Shown piece after piece: positions 1 through 12,831 of a DNA stretch of 64,000 nt (position 1 is its first letter; every line of letters begins with the position of its first letter). The stretch is from assembly GCF_002127325.2 (NCBI RefSeq), contig NC_035448.2:122284031-122348030 (forward strand), read 5' to 3'. This stretch comes from Helianthus annuus (Eukaryota > Streptophyta > Magnoliopsida > Asterales > Asteraceae). Under the pieces are notes generated by a model. It was not told the origin of the DNA, did not search any database, and saw only the letters and a program-made list of their open reading frames with translations. Position numbers and translations under genes: made by a program.

Positions 1-1091
1 TGTCAGGAAGGATGGCTAAGTGGGTAGTGAAGCTCAGTGCTTATGATATAAGATATGAGCCTAGAACCGCCATTAAATCCTAAACCTTAGCTGACTTTGT
101 GGCAGATTCAGTAGTGACTTGCAAAAGGAAGCTGAGTTAGAAGTCCAACAGCTTGAAGAAACTAAGGATCCTTGGATACTCTTCACTGATGGAGCCTCTA
201 ATGTCAAAGGAACAGGGCTTGGAATACTACTAAAATCACCATAGGGGGACATAATACCCCACTCTATAGCTTGTGAGTTCCAAACTACTAACAATGAGGC
301 TGAATATGAAGCCTTGATAGCTGGTTTGCAAATTGCCAAGCATATGAGGATCAGGTATCTTGAGGTACATGTAGATTCATTTTAATCACTAATCACTTTA
401 ATGGATCCTATGCTATTAAAGGTGAAAAGCTAATCAAATACTTAGAGATAGTCAAAGAATTGGCACTCTCTTTTGTATCCTTTAGTTTGACACAGGTACC
501 AAGAGAAGAGAATGCAGAAGCTGATGCACTGGCCAATTTAGGATCATCCTTGAAGATCCCAGAGGATATCAAAATCCCTATTATCCATATTCTGAATCCT
601 GCTATTGAAGATCATGTGGCTATGGAGATAGGAGAGGATTCTGTAATCATACCTAGTGATGCTCCGCAATCAGGATCCTGGATCCTCCCAATCATGAGAT
701 ATATCCAACACGGAGAGATCCCTACAGGAGAAAACCCCAGGGCTTTCAAAATTAAGGTATCTCAATTTACAATATTGAATAACATCCTATACAAACGATC
801 TCTTGCAGGACCATATCTAATATGTATTGAGGATCCCGAAATTCAAGAAGTTTTAAAAGATCTCCATGAAGGAGATTGTGGAAATCACACTGGGGGCAGG
901 GCACTATTCTCAAGGATCCTGAGAACAGGATACTATTGGCCTACTATGAAGAAGGATGTTGTGGATTATGCTAAAAGATGTGATCCTTGTCAAAGACATA
1001 GTAATATCCTTCATCAACCAGCAGAGCTCTTGCATCCTATATCCTCTTCCTGGCCATTTATGAGATGGGGAATGGATATAGTTGGTAAACT
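1..1091 (+). pseudogene. Element A pol, first part: RNase H end, second RNase H, integrase start
   Basis: The translation matches element B pol 21,485-22,480. The second RNase H region is damaged. A stop sits at about 79-81 (CAA to TAA relative to B), a base is lost near 107, another stop lies at 241-243 (CAG to TAG), and a further small loss lies near 383. From 460 the frame is open through the end of this RNase H and the integrase zinc-binding region, with the HHCC pattern seen as HEGDCGNH, then CDPCQRH. The frame is cut at VGKL by T1 and resumes without a shift at 10,860. A also keeps about 106 nt between RNase H and integrase that B has lost. Confidence 0.87.
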
Positions 1092-3517
1092 TGTCACACC
1101 CCCAAAATCCACACGCGGAGTACCACCGCTTGGAGGCGTGACATGACCAGGATCAAGCCACCAATCATATTAAACGTATAAGTAAATAGTAGATGTCATT
1201 CATCAATACGAAAGGTGTTTTCAAAACCAAACATAATCAAGTGTAGCGGAAGCAATAACGTAAAAACCCAATGTAAGTATTAAGTTGAAATGTCATAAAA
1301 GTGTTTAGCATAACATTCATGATCCTTGCCCACAACGACCGCGCCTCCCCGTGCAAGCTCCATTAGTACCTATGGTCCTGCAAGGCATGTAACAGACAGT
1401 CAACAACTAGTTGAGCGAGTTCACATTAAGTAAGTTCGTAATAGTATATTCGTTGCATCACCATGCATTATTAACTAAGTCAATTGTATGTTCATTTAGT
1501 GTGGGGCTTCCCATGTGTGTATGTACTAGACTAGAGGTAACCATAAGTGTTCTTCTTAACCCGAGAACAGTAGTACGTACGGAGTTTACGTAGGTTTTAC
1601 GTAAGCGTCCTTCTTAACCCGAGGACAGTGGTACGCGGGGGTTTACGTAGGTTTTACGTAAGTGCCCTTCACAACCCGAGGCAGTAGTGAGTATAAGTTT
1701 ACGTAGGTTTTACGTAAGTGTCCTTCGCAACCTGAGGACAGGGGTAAGTACAAGTATACGTAGGTTTTACGTATGGGTCCTTCGCATCCGAGGACGATGG
1801 TAGATAGTCTAGTAGCAGTGTAAATACAAGTAATTGTTCAATCCCATTTCTTAAATCCCATTCCCTACCCACCGGGAATCCTATGCCTTGGTATGAGTGT
1901 GAACTCACCTTGGTTTGCTCGGCAGATACACGAAAAGGTTGCTTGAGCTAAGAGTGGTTAACCACGGCCTAACATGGTTACCATACAAGTCAGGTCTTGG
2001 TTTCAAGAAATGCACGTATGTTTACATTTTACTAACAGGTTTCGAGCACGTATGGATCATGGCAAACACGTATTGTGCGTTAACAGTCAAGAGTATAACA
2101 CATTCATGCTTGTGTGATTTAAATATAAGCCCAATAGTACCCGGCCCAACATGTTAAGGAGCCCAACAGCATGCCGGCCCAAATAAAAGACAACAGTGAG
2201 CTTTGTGCGATTCAGGTGACTTGTGCGATCCGGTTGGGTTGTGCGATTATGGTTTGGGCTGTTCGGCCCATCAATATCAACCGTTTATTCCTTTGTGTGT
2301 GGCCCAACGTATTGTGCGATCGGCACAAGCTTGTACGATCCACAATATGTTGTGCGATCATGCATAGATGATTTGTACGATGTGCTCTAAAGTGTTGCAC
2401 TCTAGCTTGTGCGATCCATCCCTTGTACGATCAGGGGCGGACCTTGTACGATCCCACAAGCTTGTGCGGTCGACTTGTGTGTTTGGAAACTTTATGATAT
2501 CAGTTATGAGATCCCGTAATTTAGCAAATCGGTTACATTGTTTCCATTATCCGATTTAAATCAATCATCAATCAGTTACCCTATCATTGACTAATTCCAT
2601 GATTACAATTTATCAATCAACACAATTACAGTTTCCAACAAATCCCTAAATCGATCAAACAAGCATAACTCAACCGATTTCTCATGAACCCTAATCCGAT
2701 CAAGCATGACAAAAACACAAGCAACAATTCCAACAATTACGGATATTAACATGATTCATGATCTTGATCTCTAGCATGCACACTAACATAATCAATCCAA
2801 ACAATAATTCGTATATATACTTGTCTACTGCCGATGAATCATGCAATCAATTCTAGATTATTATTAGCGTCATATGATTAACAACCCTATGTTGATCTAT
2901 CATGTGGTACATGTGAGCCGATTCTATATCAAATCAACATATATCATTCATGAATCCTCATGTAGAACAAGCATATCACAATATCAATCATGAAATCATA
3001 TAACCAATCATAAGAATACTAACCGCTTAGAAAGAACAAGAGTGATCCAATCCAAAAGCTTAGAGAGAGGGGAGAAGTGCGGCCATCGGTTTAGAGAGAG
3101 AGAGAGCTAGGGTTCGATGTGTGTGTTCTTGATTTGCAAGATATGAGAAACAAACCCCAATAATGGGTGTTTGTTTTCGTTTAGGGGGTAGTGGGCCGAA
3201 CCCTTCTCTTGGGTTTCCCTTGGTTCGGGTTTCGAGTACACAAAAGGGTGGAGCCCAATAGGGCTTATGCGACCGAGTTGAATGTTGTGCGATCGGTCCA
3301 AATAATACACATAATATAACGTAACAAAATAACCTTCAATTAGCCATTTAAGTTCACCCAATCACATAAGGTTCAAACAAGTTACACTAAGTACAAAAAG
3401 AAGTTTGAAATATGAGTTGTCACATTATCCCCAACTTGAAAGAAATTTCGTCCCGAAATTTGGTACGTACTCACTGAGGCAGCTAGTTAAGTTGCATGGT
3501 TTTCCTGGGGTGTCACA
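1092..3517 (-). repeat. T1 LTR (3' LTR in element orientation)
   Basis: This matches 8,432-10,854 with about 2% scattered substitutions. It holds two internal arrays. Between about 1,560 and 1,800 there are four units of about 57 bp built on TTTACGTAGGTTTTACGTA. Between about 2,205 and 2,475 there are eleven dispersed copies of TTGTGCGATC or TTGTACGATC. The polyprotein stop codon (3,487-3,489) lies inside this LTR, so the last 31 bp of coding sequence overlap U3. A second possible U3 start, TGTCACA at 3,418-3,424, lies 93 bp inside the LTR end and matches the end that T2 uses. Confidence 0.92.
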
Positions 3518-6500
3518 TCCTCCCCCCGTTGATCTGGAATTTCGTCCCGAAATTCCGTGGTAGCTTCAGTCTCAGTAGTGGTTGTATTGTTTGTGAACAA
3601 GTGGGGATACTTTTCTTTCATTTGGTCTTCGTGTTCCCAGGTGAACTCTGGGCCACGACGGGAGTTCCAACGAACTCGAACAAGAGGTATTCTGGTGTGC
3701 TTGAGGACCTTTACATCCCGGTCCATGATTTCGACTGGTTCCTCGACGAATCGCAACTGTTAGTCGATAGAGAGCTCCTTCAAAGGAACTATGAGGGTCT
3801 CATCTGACAGACACTTCTTCAGATTCGACATGTGAAAAATGTTGTGAACTGCACCGAGTTCTGCTGGTAGGTTTAGTTTGTAGGCCACTTTGCTTATTCT
3901 TTCTATGATTTCGAACGGTCCGACATACCGCGGATTAAGTTTACCCCGCTTGCCAAAACGAACCACACCCTTCCAGGGTGAGACTTTAAGTAGCACTCGA
4001 TCCCCAACTTGGAACTCGAGTGGTTTCCTGCGCTTATCAGCGTAACTTTTCTGACGGTCACGAGCCGCCGCCATGCGTTGCCGTATCTGTGCAATCCGTT
4101 CAGTAGCATCAACTACCATTTCTGGACCTGTGATTTGACTATCCCCCACCTCTGCCCAACAGAGAGGTGACCGGCATTTACGTCCGTACAATGCCTCGAA
4201 TGGAGCGGCTTGAATGCTGGTGTGGTAACTGTTATTGTACGAAAACTCCACTAATGGGAGATGCTTTTCCCAGCTGTTGCCGAAATCAATAACACACGCC
4301 CGAAGCATGTCTTCTATAGTCTGGATAGTGCGCTCAGACTGCCCATCCGTCTGCGGGTGGTAAGCTGTGCTCATGTCTAATCGAGAGCCAAAAGATTTGT
4401 GCATTGCTTGCCACAGTTCTGAAGTAAATCGGGCATCTCGATCAGAGATAATAGAGGTCGGCACTCCGTGCCTTGAGACAACTTCCTTAAGATATACGTC
4501 TGTTAGAGTGGAGAACTTATCCGTTTCCTTAATAGCCAGGAAGTGTGCAGACTTTGTGAGTCGATCCACGATCACCCAAATGGTATCGTTCCCACGTTGA
4601 GACCTAGGTAGGCCAGTAACAAAATCCATGGAAATTTCCTCCCATTTCCATTGTGGTATCTTGGATTGCTGAAGTAGGCCTGATGGTTTCTGGTATTCCG
4701 ACTTGACTCTCGCACAAGTCAAGTACTTGCTAACGTATGTTGCTATGTGAGCTTTCATGCTAGGCCACCAATACGTAGTTCTGAGATCATGGTACATTTT
4801 ATCCGAACCTGGATGTACCGAGTAGCGAGACTTATGTGCTTCGTCCATTACAAGCTCGCGTAAGTTGCCATATAGTGGGACCCAAATACGCCCCGCTACA
4901 TAATAGGCGCCGTCTTCCTTCTGTTCTAACCGTTGCCTTGAGCCACGTAAGGCTTCAGCCCTGACGTTTTCTGGTTTCAATGCTTCTACCTGAGCATCTC
5001 GTATCTGAGCAGGAAGGCCAGACTGAATAGTAAGTTGTAGTGCTCGTACGCGCCTAGGCGTAGTATCCTTTCGACTGAGGGCATCAGCCACAACATTGGC
5101 TTTGCCTGGATGGTACTTGATGGCACATTCGTAATCATTAAATAGCTCAACCCATCGACGTTGACGCATGTTCAATTCCTTCTACTTGAAGATATGCTCG
5201 AGACTCCTGTGATCGGTGTAGATAGTGCACTTGGTACCGTACAGGTAATGTCGCCATATTTTAAGCGCGAAAACAACAGCTCCCAGCTCTAAATCGTGCG
5301 TAGTATAGGTCCGTTCATGAACCTTTAGTTGGCGCGAATCATAAGCAATGACCTTGTCACGCTGCATTAACACACATCCAAGACCCTGAATGGATGCGTC
5401 ACAATAAACCACGAAATCGTCCATGCCGTCTGGCAATGAAAGAATAGGTGCGCTGCAGAGCATGTCCTTTAAGTGTTGAAAAGCAGTTTCCTGTGTACTA
5501 CCCCAACGGTAGGTGACACCCTTCTGTGTCAGTAGTGTAAGCGGCTGCGCAATTTTTGAGAAGTCTTTAATGAACCTTCTGTAGTAACCTGCCAAACCCA
5601 AGAATTGGCGTATTTCCGTTGGTGTACGTGGTGCAGGCCAGTTCCTGATCGAGTCTACCTTGGATGGATCCACATGAATCCCGTCCTTGTTTACCACGTG
5701 GCCTAGAAAGTGGACTTCGTGAAGCCAGAAGTCGCATTTCGAAAACTTGGCGTATAACTGTTCTGTTCGAAGTAGCTTCAAAATAAGTCGCAAATGCTGC
5801 TCGTGTTCCTCCTGACTCTTGGAGTAGATCAGGATGTCGTCGATGAAGACAATCACAAACTTGTCTAAATAAGGCTTGCATACTCTGTTCATGAGATCCA
5901 TGAAGACTGCCGGTACGTTCGTTAGTCCGAATGGCATGACAAGAAACTCGTAGTGGCCGTAGTGAGTTCTAAATGTTGTTTTGGAGACGTCCTCATCCCA
6001 GACTCTCAGCTGATGGTAGCCTGACCTCAGATCTATCTTTGAGTAGTAGCTCGATCCTTGCAACTGATCGAACAAATCATCAATACGTGGAAGAGGATAG
6101 CGGTTATTCACTGTCACCTTGTTCAGTTCGCGGTAATCTATGCACATACGGAAGGTACCGTCCTTCTTCTTTACAAATAGTACTGGAGCTCCCCAAGGCG
6201 AAGAGCTAGGACGAATAAAACCCTTATCCAAGAGCTCTTGTAGTTGTTTAGACAGTTCTTCCAGTTCGGTTGGAGCTAAGCGATACGGTGCACGAGCTAT
6301 TGGTGCTGCTCCTGGAGCTAGTTCAATCTGGAATTCGACCTGGCGATGAGGCGGTAGACCAGGTAAGTCTTCAGGAAACACTTGAGGAAAATCACGTACA
6401 ACTGGGATATCCTCCAATCTCTTCTCTTTTGTTGATGCGTCAGTAACAAGTGCCAAGATGGCAGTGTGGCCCTTTCGTAAACACTTCTGGGCCTTCAGGA

Positions 6501-8118
6501 AGGAGATGATGCCAACCACGGCACCACTCTTGTCGCCTTGAACTTCGAGAGGTTCTTTACCAGAACGAGGAATACGAACTATCTTCTCCCTGCATAAGAT
6601 CTCTGCTTGCTGTTGGGATAACCAATCCATCCCAATGACGATGTCGAAACTACCTAAAACTATAGGAATGAGGTCGATCAAGAAAGTCTGACCAGCGAGG
6701 ATAAGATTACAACCCTGAACTATGTGTGTGGCCTCTAGGCTTTTACCATTAGCTAACTCTACGACATGTTTAGTGTTCAGAAGTGTGAGTGTACGTTTGA
6801 GCATTTGACTAACTTTCAGAGACATATAACTGGTATCCGCACCCGAATCAAATAATACAGTAACATAAAAGTCGTCGAGAAGAAACTTACCCATAACCAC
6901 GTTGGGATCATTCCTCGCGTCTCCCTGACCCATCACAAAAGCACGACCCCTAGCGCCGTTGTTCCCATCGTTGTTATTTCCCCCGTTGTTGTTTCTGTTG
7001 CCTTGGTTATTGTTGTTGTTGTTGTTCTGGTTTCGGTTTAACTGGGGGCAGTGTCTCTTGAAGTCACCTTCAGCGCCACATTGAAAACATCCCTTATTGC
7101 CCTGTTGCTGATTTTGCGGTGTTTGTTGCTGCTGCTGATTCTGAGTTACAGGCCGTGGGCTCCTACAATCCTTGGCCTCATGATCCATCTTGAGACACCT
7201 CTGACAACGACCCTTGTTGCACTGGCCACTGTGGTGTCTGTTACAATTGTTGCACCTTGGGTGATTTCCTCGATACACACCCCTTCCCTGATTGCCCGAT
7301 GATTGCTGACTAGGGCTCTGATAGTTGTCAGTCTTTCGTTGCTGCACCTGAGATTGAACTGTGGCTGAACCCTTGCTGGAATCCCCATCCCACTTCCGCT
7401 TGGTGTCACTGGGAGCAGCAGGAGTGGCAGAAGTGGTAGCGGTAGTAGTTGCACTGATACGTTTTGGCAGCCTATTCTGATCCACTGCCTGATCTGTGAG
7501 GCGATGAGCAAGACGTTGAATATCCTGGATATTATCAAGATTAGCCGATGTCACATGGCTCTAAATCTCTGGCACTAGCCCCTTGAGATACAACTCAATG
7601 CGCTTGATTGGAGGGTCCACCATAGTTGGACATAAGATAGTTAGCTCGTTCGACCTTTTCGTATAAGCTTCAATTTCTGACCCCGTCATCTTCAAATGAA
7701 AGAACTCCACTTCTAGCTTGTGGATGTCATCACGTGTGCAGTATTCTCATTTGATGAGTTCCTTAAAATCATTCCAAGGGATGGCGTTAGCAGCTGCCAA
7801 CCCTAAAATCTGGACTTGCGCATTCCGCCAAGTCAGTGCAATGCCTTCCAGAGTACCAGTGGCGTACTTCACCCTGCGGGCCTCAGGGCATTTACACATC
7901 TCAAATACCGACTCGAGCTTTTCGAACCAATGGAGGAGTCCGACTGCTCCTTCAGTGCCACTGAACGTGCTTGGACGACAGTCCATGAAATTCTTGAAAG
8001 TGCAAACAGGTGGCTGAGCGTGTTGACCTTCTGCTTGTGCAGCTGCAAGTGCCGCAGCAACTTGTTCGTTAGTCAAAGCCGTCAACTGGGCTTGAGTCAT
8101 GTTAACGCGTCCACTCAT
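3487..8118 (-). pseudogene. T1 gag-pol polyprotein with four nonsense mutations
   Basis: The frame starts at ATG 8,116-8,118 (MSGRVNMTQ) and all pieces stay in one frame to the stop at 3,487-3,489, 1,543 codons in all. There are no frameshifts. Four in-frame stops break it: 7,744-7,746, 7,561-7,563, 5,182-5,184 and 3,760-3,762. Visible domains in order are gag with two CCHC knuckles and an Asn/Gln-rich linker, protease with DSGADTS, RT with FIDDIL, RNase H with YCDAS, and integrase with its H2C2 region and DDE residues ([19 protein letters not shown]). A chromodomain-like tail (RRGPEFTWE) follows. Unlike T2, the gag is continuous at AEGQHAQ, with no intron. The breaks make autonomous function unlikely. 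Confidence 0.92.
3518..3537 (-). other. T1 polypurine tract
   Basis: On the minus strand a purine run, ACGGGGGGAGGA, directly abuts the start of U3. This is where plus-strand DNA synthesis is primed in LTR elements. T2 keeps a nearly identical tract at about 30,346-30,362 but did not use it. Confidence 0.75.
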
Positions 8119-8414
8119 GATCTTCATATCAAGGGAACATAAGTGAGAGAGGTTCGCGAAAAGTGCGATGACAGAAGAGAGTAAGCACACAAGTGTTCTC
8201 AGGCAATAGTGGCTATGCGTATCTAAGCATACCATGAGCAAAGTTCTATGTAATCTAGCAAGTAAGCAATAATACATAAACCATATTACCTAGAATGTTG
8301 AGTCTTGCACGTGGAGTGAGGCGTCGTTGTGGATCGTTGAACACTGTACAGGTTATAGTCCGGTTTTAATAAAAACGTTTTTCCCCTTATTAAAACCAAG
8401 TTCTCTATAACCAG

Positions 8415-8428
8415 TGGCTCTGATACCA
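8415..8428 (-). other. T1 primer binding site, initiator tRNA-Met
   Basis: On the minus strand TGGTATCAGAGCCA lies three bases from the 5' LTR edge. It is complementary to the 3' end of plant initiator tRNA-Met, the usual primer for chromoviruses. Confidence 0.88.
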
Positions 8429-8431
8429 ATC

Positions 8432-10854
8432 TGTCACACCCCTAAAATCCACACGTGGAGTACCACCGCTTGGAGGCGTGACATGACCAGGATCAAGCCA
8501 CCAATCATATTAAACGTATAAGTAAATAATAGATGTCATTCATCAATACGAAAGGTGTTTTCAAAACCAAACATAATCAAGTGTAGCGGAAGCAATAACA
8601 TAAAAACCCAATCTAAGTATTAAGTTGAAATGTCATAAAAGTGTTTAGCATAACATTCATGATCTTTGCCCACAACGACCGCGCCTCCCCGTGCAAGCTC
8701 CATTAGTACCTATGGTCCTGCAAGGCATGTAACAGAGAGTCAACAACTAGTTGAGTGAGTTCACATTAAGTAAGTTCGTAATAGTATATTCGTTGCATCA
8801 CCATGCATTATTAACTAAGTCAATTGTATGTTCATTTAGTGGGGGGCTTCCCATGTGTGTATGTACTAGACTAGAGGTAACCATAAGTATTCTTCTTAAC
8901 CCGAGAACAGTAGTACGTACGAAGTTTACGTAGGTTTTATGTAAGCGTCCTTCTTAACCCGAGGACAGTGGTACGCGGGGGTTTACGTAGGTTTTACGTA
9001 AGTGCCCTTCACAACCCGAGGCAGTAGTGAGTATAAGTTTACGTAGGTTTTACGTAAGTGTCCTTCGCAACCTGAGGACAGGGGTAAGTACAAGTATACG
9101 TAGGTTTTACGTATGGGTCCTTCGCATCCGAGGACGATGGTAGATAGTCTAGTAGCAGTGTAAGTACAAGTAATTGTTCAATCCCATTTCTTAAATCCCA
9201 TTTCCTACCCACCGGGAATCCCATGCCCTGGTATGAGTGTGAACTCACCTTGGTTTGCTCGGCAGATACACGAAAAGGTTGCTTGAGCTAAGAGTGGTTA
9301 ACCACGGCCTAACATGGTTACCATACAAGTCAGGTCTTGGTTTCAAGAAATGCATGTATGTTTACATTTTACTAACAGGTTTTGAGCACGTATGGATCAT
9401 GGCAAACACGTATTGTGCGTTAACAGTCAAGAGTATAACACATTCATGCTTGTGCGATTTAAATATAAGCCCAATAGTACCCGGCCCAACATGTTAAGGA
9501 GCCCAACAGCATGCCGGCCCAAATAAAAGACAACAGTGAGCTTTGTGCGATTCAGGTGACTTGTGCGATCCGGATGGGTTGTGCGATTATGGTTTGGGCT
9601 GTTCGGCCCATCAATATCAACCGTTTGTTCCTTTGTGTGTGGCCCAACATATTGTGCGATCGGCACAGGCTTGTGCGATCCACAATATGTTGTGCGATCA
9701 TGCATAGATGATTTGTACGATGTGCTCTAAAGCGTTGCACTCTAGCTTGTGTGATCCATCCCTTGTGCGATCAGGGGCGGACCTTGTACGATCCCACAAG
9801 CTTGTGCGGTCGACTTGTGTGTTTGGAAACTTTATGAAATCAGTTATGAGATCCCGTAATTTAGCAAATCGGTTACATTGTTTCCATTATCCGATTTAAA
9901 TCAATCATCAATCAGTTACCCTATCATTGACTAATTCCATGATTACAATTTATCAATCAACACAATTACAGTTTCCAACAAATCCCTAAATCGATCAAAC
10001 AAGCATAACTCAACCGATTTCTCATGAACCCTAATCCGATCAAGCATGACAAAAACACAAGCAACAATTCCAACAATTACGGATATTAACATGATTCATG
10101 ATCTTGATCTCTAGCATGCACACTAACATAATCAATCCAAACAATAATCCGTATATATACTTGTCTACTGCCGATGAATCATGCAATCAATTCTAGATTA
10201 TATTAGCGTCATATGATTAACAACCCTATATTGATCTATCATGCGGTACATGTGAGCCGATTCTATGTCAAATCAACATATATCATTCATGAATCCTCAT
10301 GTAGAACAAGCATATCACAATATCAATCATGAAATCATATAACCAATCATAAGAATACTAACCGCTTAGAAAGAACAAGAGTGATCCAATCCAAAAGCTT
10401 AGAGAGAGGGGAGAAGTGCGGCCGTCGGTTTAGAGAGAGAGTGCTAGGGTTCGATGTGTGTGCTCTTGATTTGCAAGATATGAGAAACAAACCCCAATAA
10501 TGGGTGTTTGTTTTCGTTTAGGGGGTAGTGGGCCGAACCCTTCTCTTGGGTTGCCCTTGGTTCGGGTTTCGAGTACACAAAAGGGTGGAGCCCAATAGGG
10601 CATGTGCGACCGAGTTGAATGTTGTGCGATCGGTCCAAATAATACACATAATATAACGTAACAAAATAACCTTCAATTAACCATTTAAGTTCACCCAATC
10701 ACATAAGGTTCAAACAAGTTACACTAAGTACAAAAAGAAGTTTGAAATACGAGTTGTCACATTATCCCCAAATTGAAAGAAATTTCGTCCTGAAATTTGG
10801 TACGTACTCACTGTGGCAGCTAGTTAAGTTGCATGGTTTTCCTGGGGTGTCACA
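8432..10854 (-). repeat. T1 LTR (5' LTR in element orientation)
   Basis: This is the partner of 1,092-3,517, ending CCTGGGGTGTCACA and followed by the duplication AAACT. It carries the same 57-bp array (about 8,900-9,140) and the same TTGTGCGATC-type array (about 9,545-9,815). Confidence 0.92.
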
Positions 10855-10859
10855 AAACT

Positions 10860-11661
10860 TCCCAAGGCACCTGATGGTAAAGTATTCATGCTTGCTATGA
10901 CTGACTATTTTTCAAAGTGGATAGAGGCTGAAGCCTTTGCTCAAGTCAGAGAGAAAGAAGTGATATCCTTTATCAAAAGAAATATTATTACTAGATTTGG
11001 TATCCCTTCTGAAATTGTATGTGATAATGGATCCCAATTTATTGGGAGTAGAACTACTAACTTTTGTGACAGTTGGGGGATTAAGATGATAACATCAACA
11101 CCAGTCCACCCACAAGCTAATGGCCAAGCAGAATCATCCAACAAGATCATCATCAACAACTTGAAAAAGAAACTTGGATCCAAGAAAGGAAAATGGGCAG
11201 AAGAGCTACCTTATGTATTGTGGGCTGATAGGACAACTCCCAAGAATGCTACTGGTCAAACTCCATTCTCTTTGGTATTTGGAGCAGAATCAGTGATCCC
11301 TACAGAAATGGTGGTTCCTACTGCAAGAACAAGTATCCGTGATCCTGAAGGAAATGCTGAGAACTTGGTTCAAGACCTGGATACTATAGAAGAACTCATG
11401 GATTTAGCAAGGATAAGGATAGCCAGTTATCAACAAAGGATGGCTGGAGCTTACAATAAGAATGTCAGGATTAGGAAATTCCAAGTTGGTGATATGGTAC
11501 TAAGGAAAGCATTTCAGAATACCACCAATCCTGCTGATGGAAAGTTGGCACCAAAATGGGAAGGCCCTTATTTAATTGAAGCTGAAGCAGGAAAGGGGGC
11601 ATATTGGTTGCTAACAATGGAAAGTGATTTCTACCAAGAGCTTGGAATGTTGTCCATTTGA
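10860..11661 (+). pseudogene. Element A pol, second part: integrase core and C-terminus
   Basis: This resumes the integrase frame cut at 1,091. The first residues are PKAPDG, and the first catalytic Asp is seen as MTDYFSKW, the second as CDNGSQF, and the Glu as GQAESSN. The whole core that element B lost (about 131 nt around the second Asp) is present here. The C-terminal domain (RKFQVGD, WEGPYLIEAEAGKG) is followed by an indel that replaces the last residues, so the frame ends early at 11,659-11,661. Confidence 0.88.
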
Positions 11662-12831
11662 AAAGATATTTCATGTGATAAGGATCCATGATCCTTAGCC
11701 AACGTTGATCCTTGGAGGATCCTTGATCGACGGAGGATCCTCGTTATGGTAATAATTTAACCTCAAACTCTTTAACTCTTTATATATCGTCTACTTAAGG
11801 ATAAGGATCCTGGATCCTTTATCCTCCTTTCACTTGTTTCTAAGTTTTGCAGAAGGTTTGAGTATCTTTGGCAGAGGATAAGTCTCCACATAAGTATCCA
11901 GTTATTTGGGCTTGACCCCAGTTCTTTGGGCTAGTCCCCAGTTTGGGCCTGTCCCCAGTATCGCCAGCAGCGCACGATGATCCTGGTACAGTTCATGGCA
12001 ATGGGACCAGTACTCGCTTTAGGGGCTGACAATTTCATTGTACTGACTGTATCCGGGATCCTACGTATAATGGTAGACGTACCATACATCCGTTCCTAAG
12101 GTTTCTAACGTTTTCACGTTAGCTAAGGTTTTGGCATTTTCATGTCAGTAAGTTTGGATAGTCGCCAGTAAGGGCCATACTCCAGTTTACACAAGATCCT
12201 TTGGGCTTGTCCCCAGTTATCCTTTGGGCTTGTCCCCAGTTATCCTTTGGGCTTGTCCTCAGTTATCCTATGGGCTTGTCCCCAGAATTGTTGGGCTTGT
12301 CCCCAGTTACTAACTTTTATCTTATATTGGCTTAGTCCCAAGTTATATTCTATTTCAGGTTTTCGAAGTTAAACAAGCAAGGATCCTTGACCCTTACCTT
12401 CCACTAAGGTTTGTCTTTTTGATTATCCTGATCATAATTGTTAAGGAGTTAGGATCCTAACTTGGATTCTTAGGTATGATCCTTATCCATTTTTATTTTA
12501 TAAGTGACCCTTATTCTTTGACAACAGAACTAATGATCCTTAAATTGCATAACTTTTCTAAGCTTATTAACTATAGGATATTTGATCCTGGATCATATCC
12601 TAAAACTCTTAAAAATGATTTGTTCATCTTTTCTTATTCAAACGAAGTATATAATAACAATTGGAAACTAAAGAATTCATAAGGATAACAATACAGGATA
12701 AGCCAAAAAGTTAAAGTTTTATTTATTCACAAAATGTCTAACCCTTTAAGGTTGTCAAAATTGCCAACCCACATTTCTACCAGCAAAACGTGGCCCGTCC
12801 ACATGGGTTGGCAAATGGTGTCCATTGTTCA
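11662..12831 (+). repeat. Element A 3' non-coding region with 23-24 bp tandem array
   Basis: There is no coding signal. The stretch is dense in GGATCC and GATCCTT words. Between about 12,185 and 12,310 it carries a tandem array of ATCCTTTGGGCTTGTCCCCAG units, with isolated units near 11,905-11,960. The same arrangement occurs in B at 23,668-23,785. The end of the segment (12,720-12,831) matches B 24,180-24,310. Confidence 0.75.

Larger units (their letters stand above)
1092..10854 (-). mobile_element. Chromovirus-type Ty3/gypsy element T1, complete with both LTRs
   Basis: A complete 9,763-bp LTR retrotransposon lies on the minus strand inside the integrase frame of element A. The duplication AAACT is at 1,087-1,091 and 10,855-10,859. 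The LTRs are 2,426 and 2,423 bp, beginning TGTCACACCCC and ending GGGGTGTCACA on the plus strand. The single gag-pol frame in the order gag, protease, RT, RNase H, integrase, with a chromodomain-like C-terminus and long LTRs, suggests the Tekay/Del group; the clade is my inference. About 20 LTR differences in the first 1.1 kb (roughly 2%) make it the oldest dated insert in this stack. Confidence 0.93.

Noticed and set aside
1560..2475. Possible CRISPR-like spaced repeats
   Set aside because: Repeat units and spacers are irregular, lie in LTRs of a plant retrotransposon, and no cas genes exist here.
1411..2559. Many short frames in T1 LTRs, duplicated at 8,751-9,899
   Set aside because: Identical positions in both LTRs, no family features, and short tandem words explain them.
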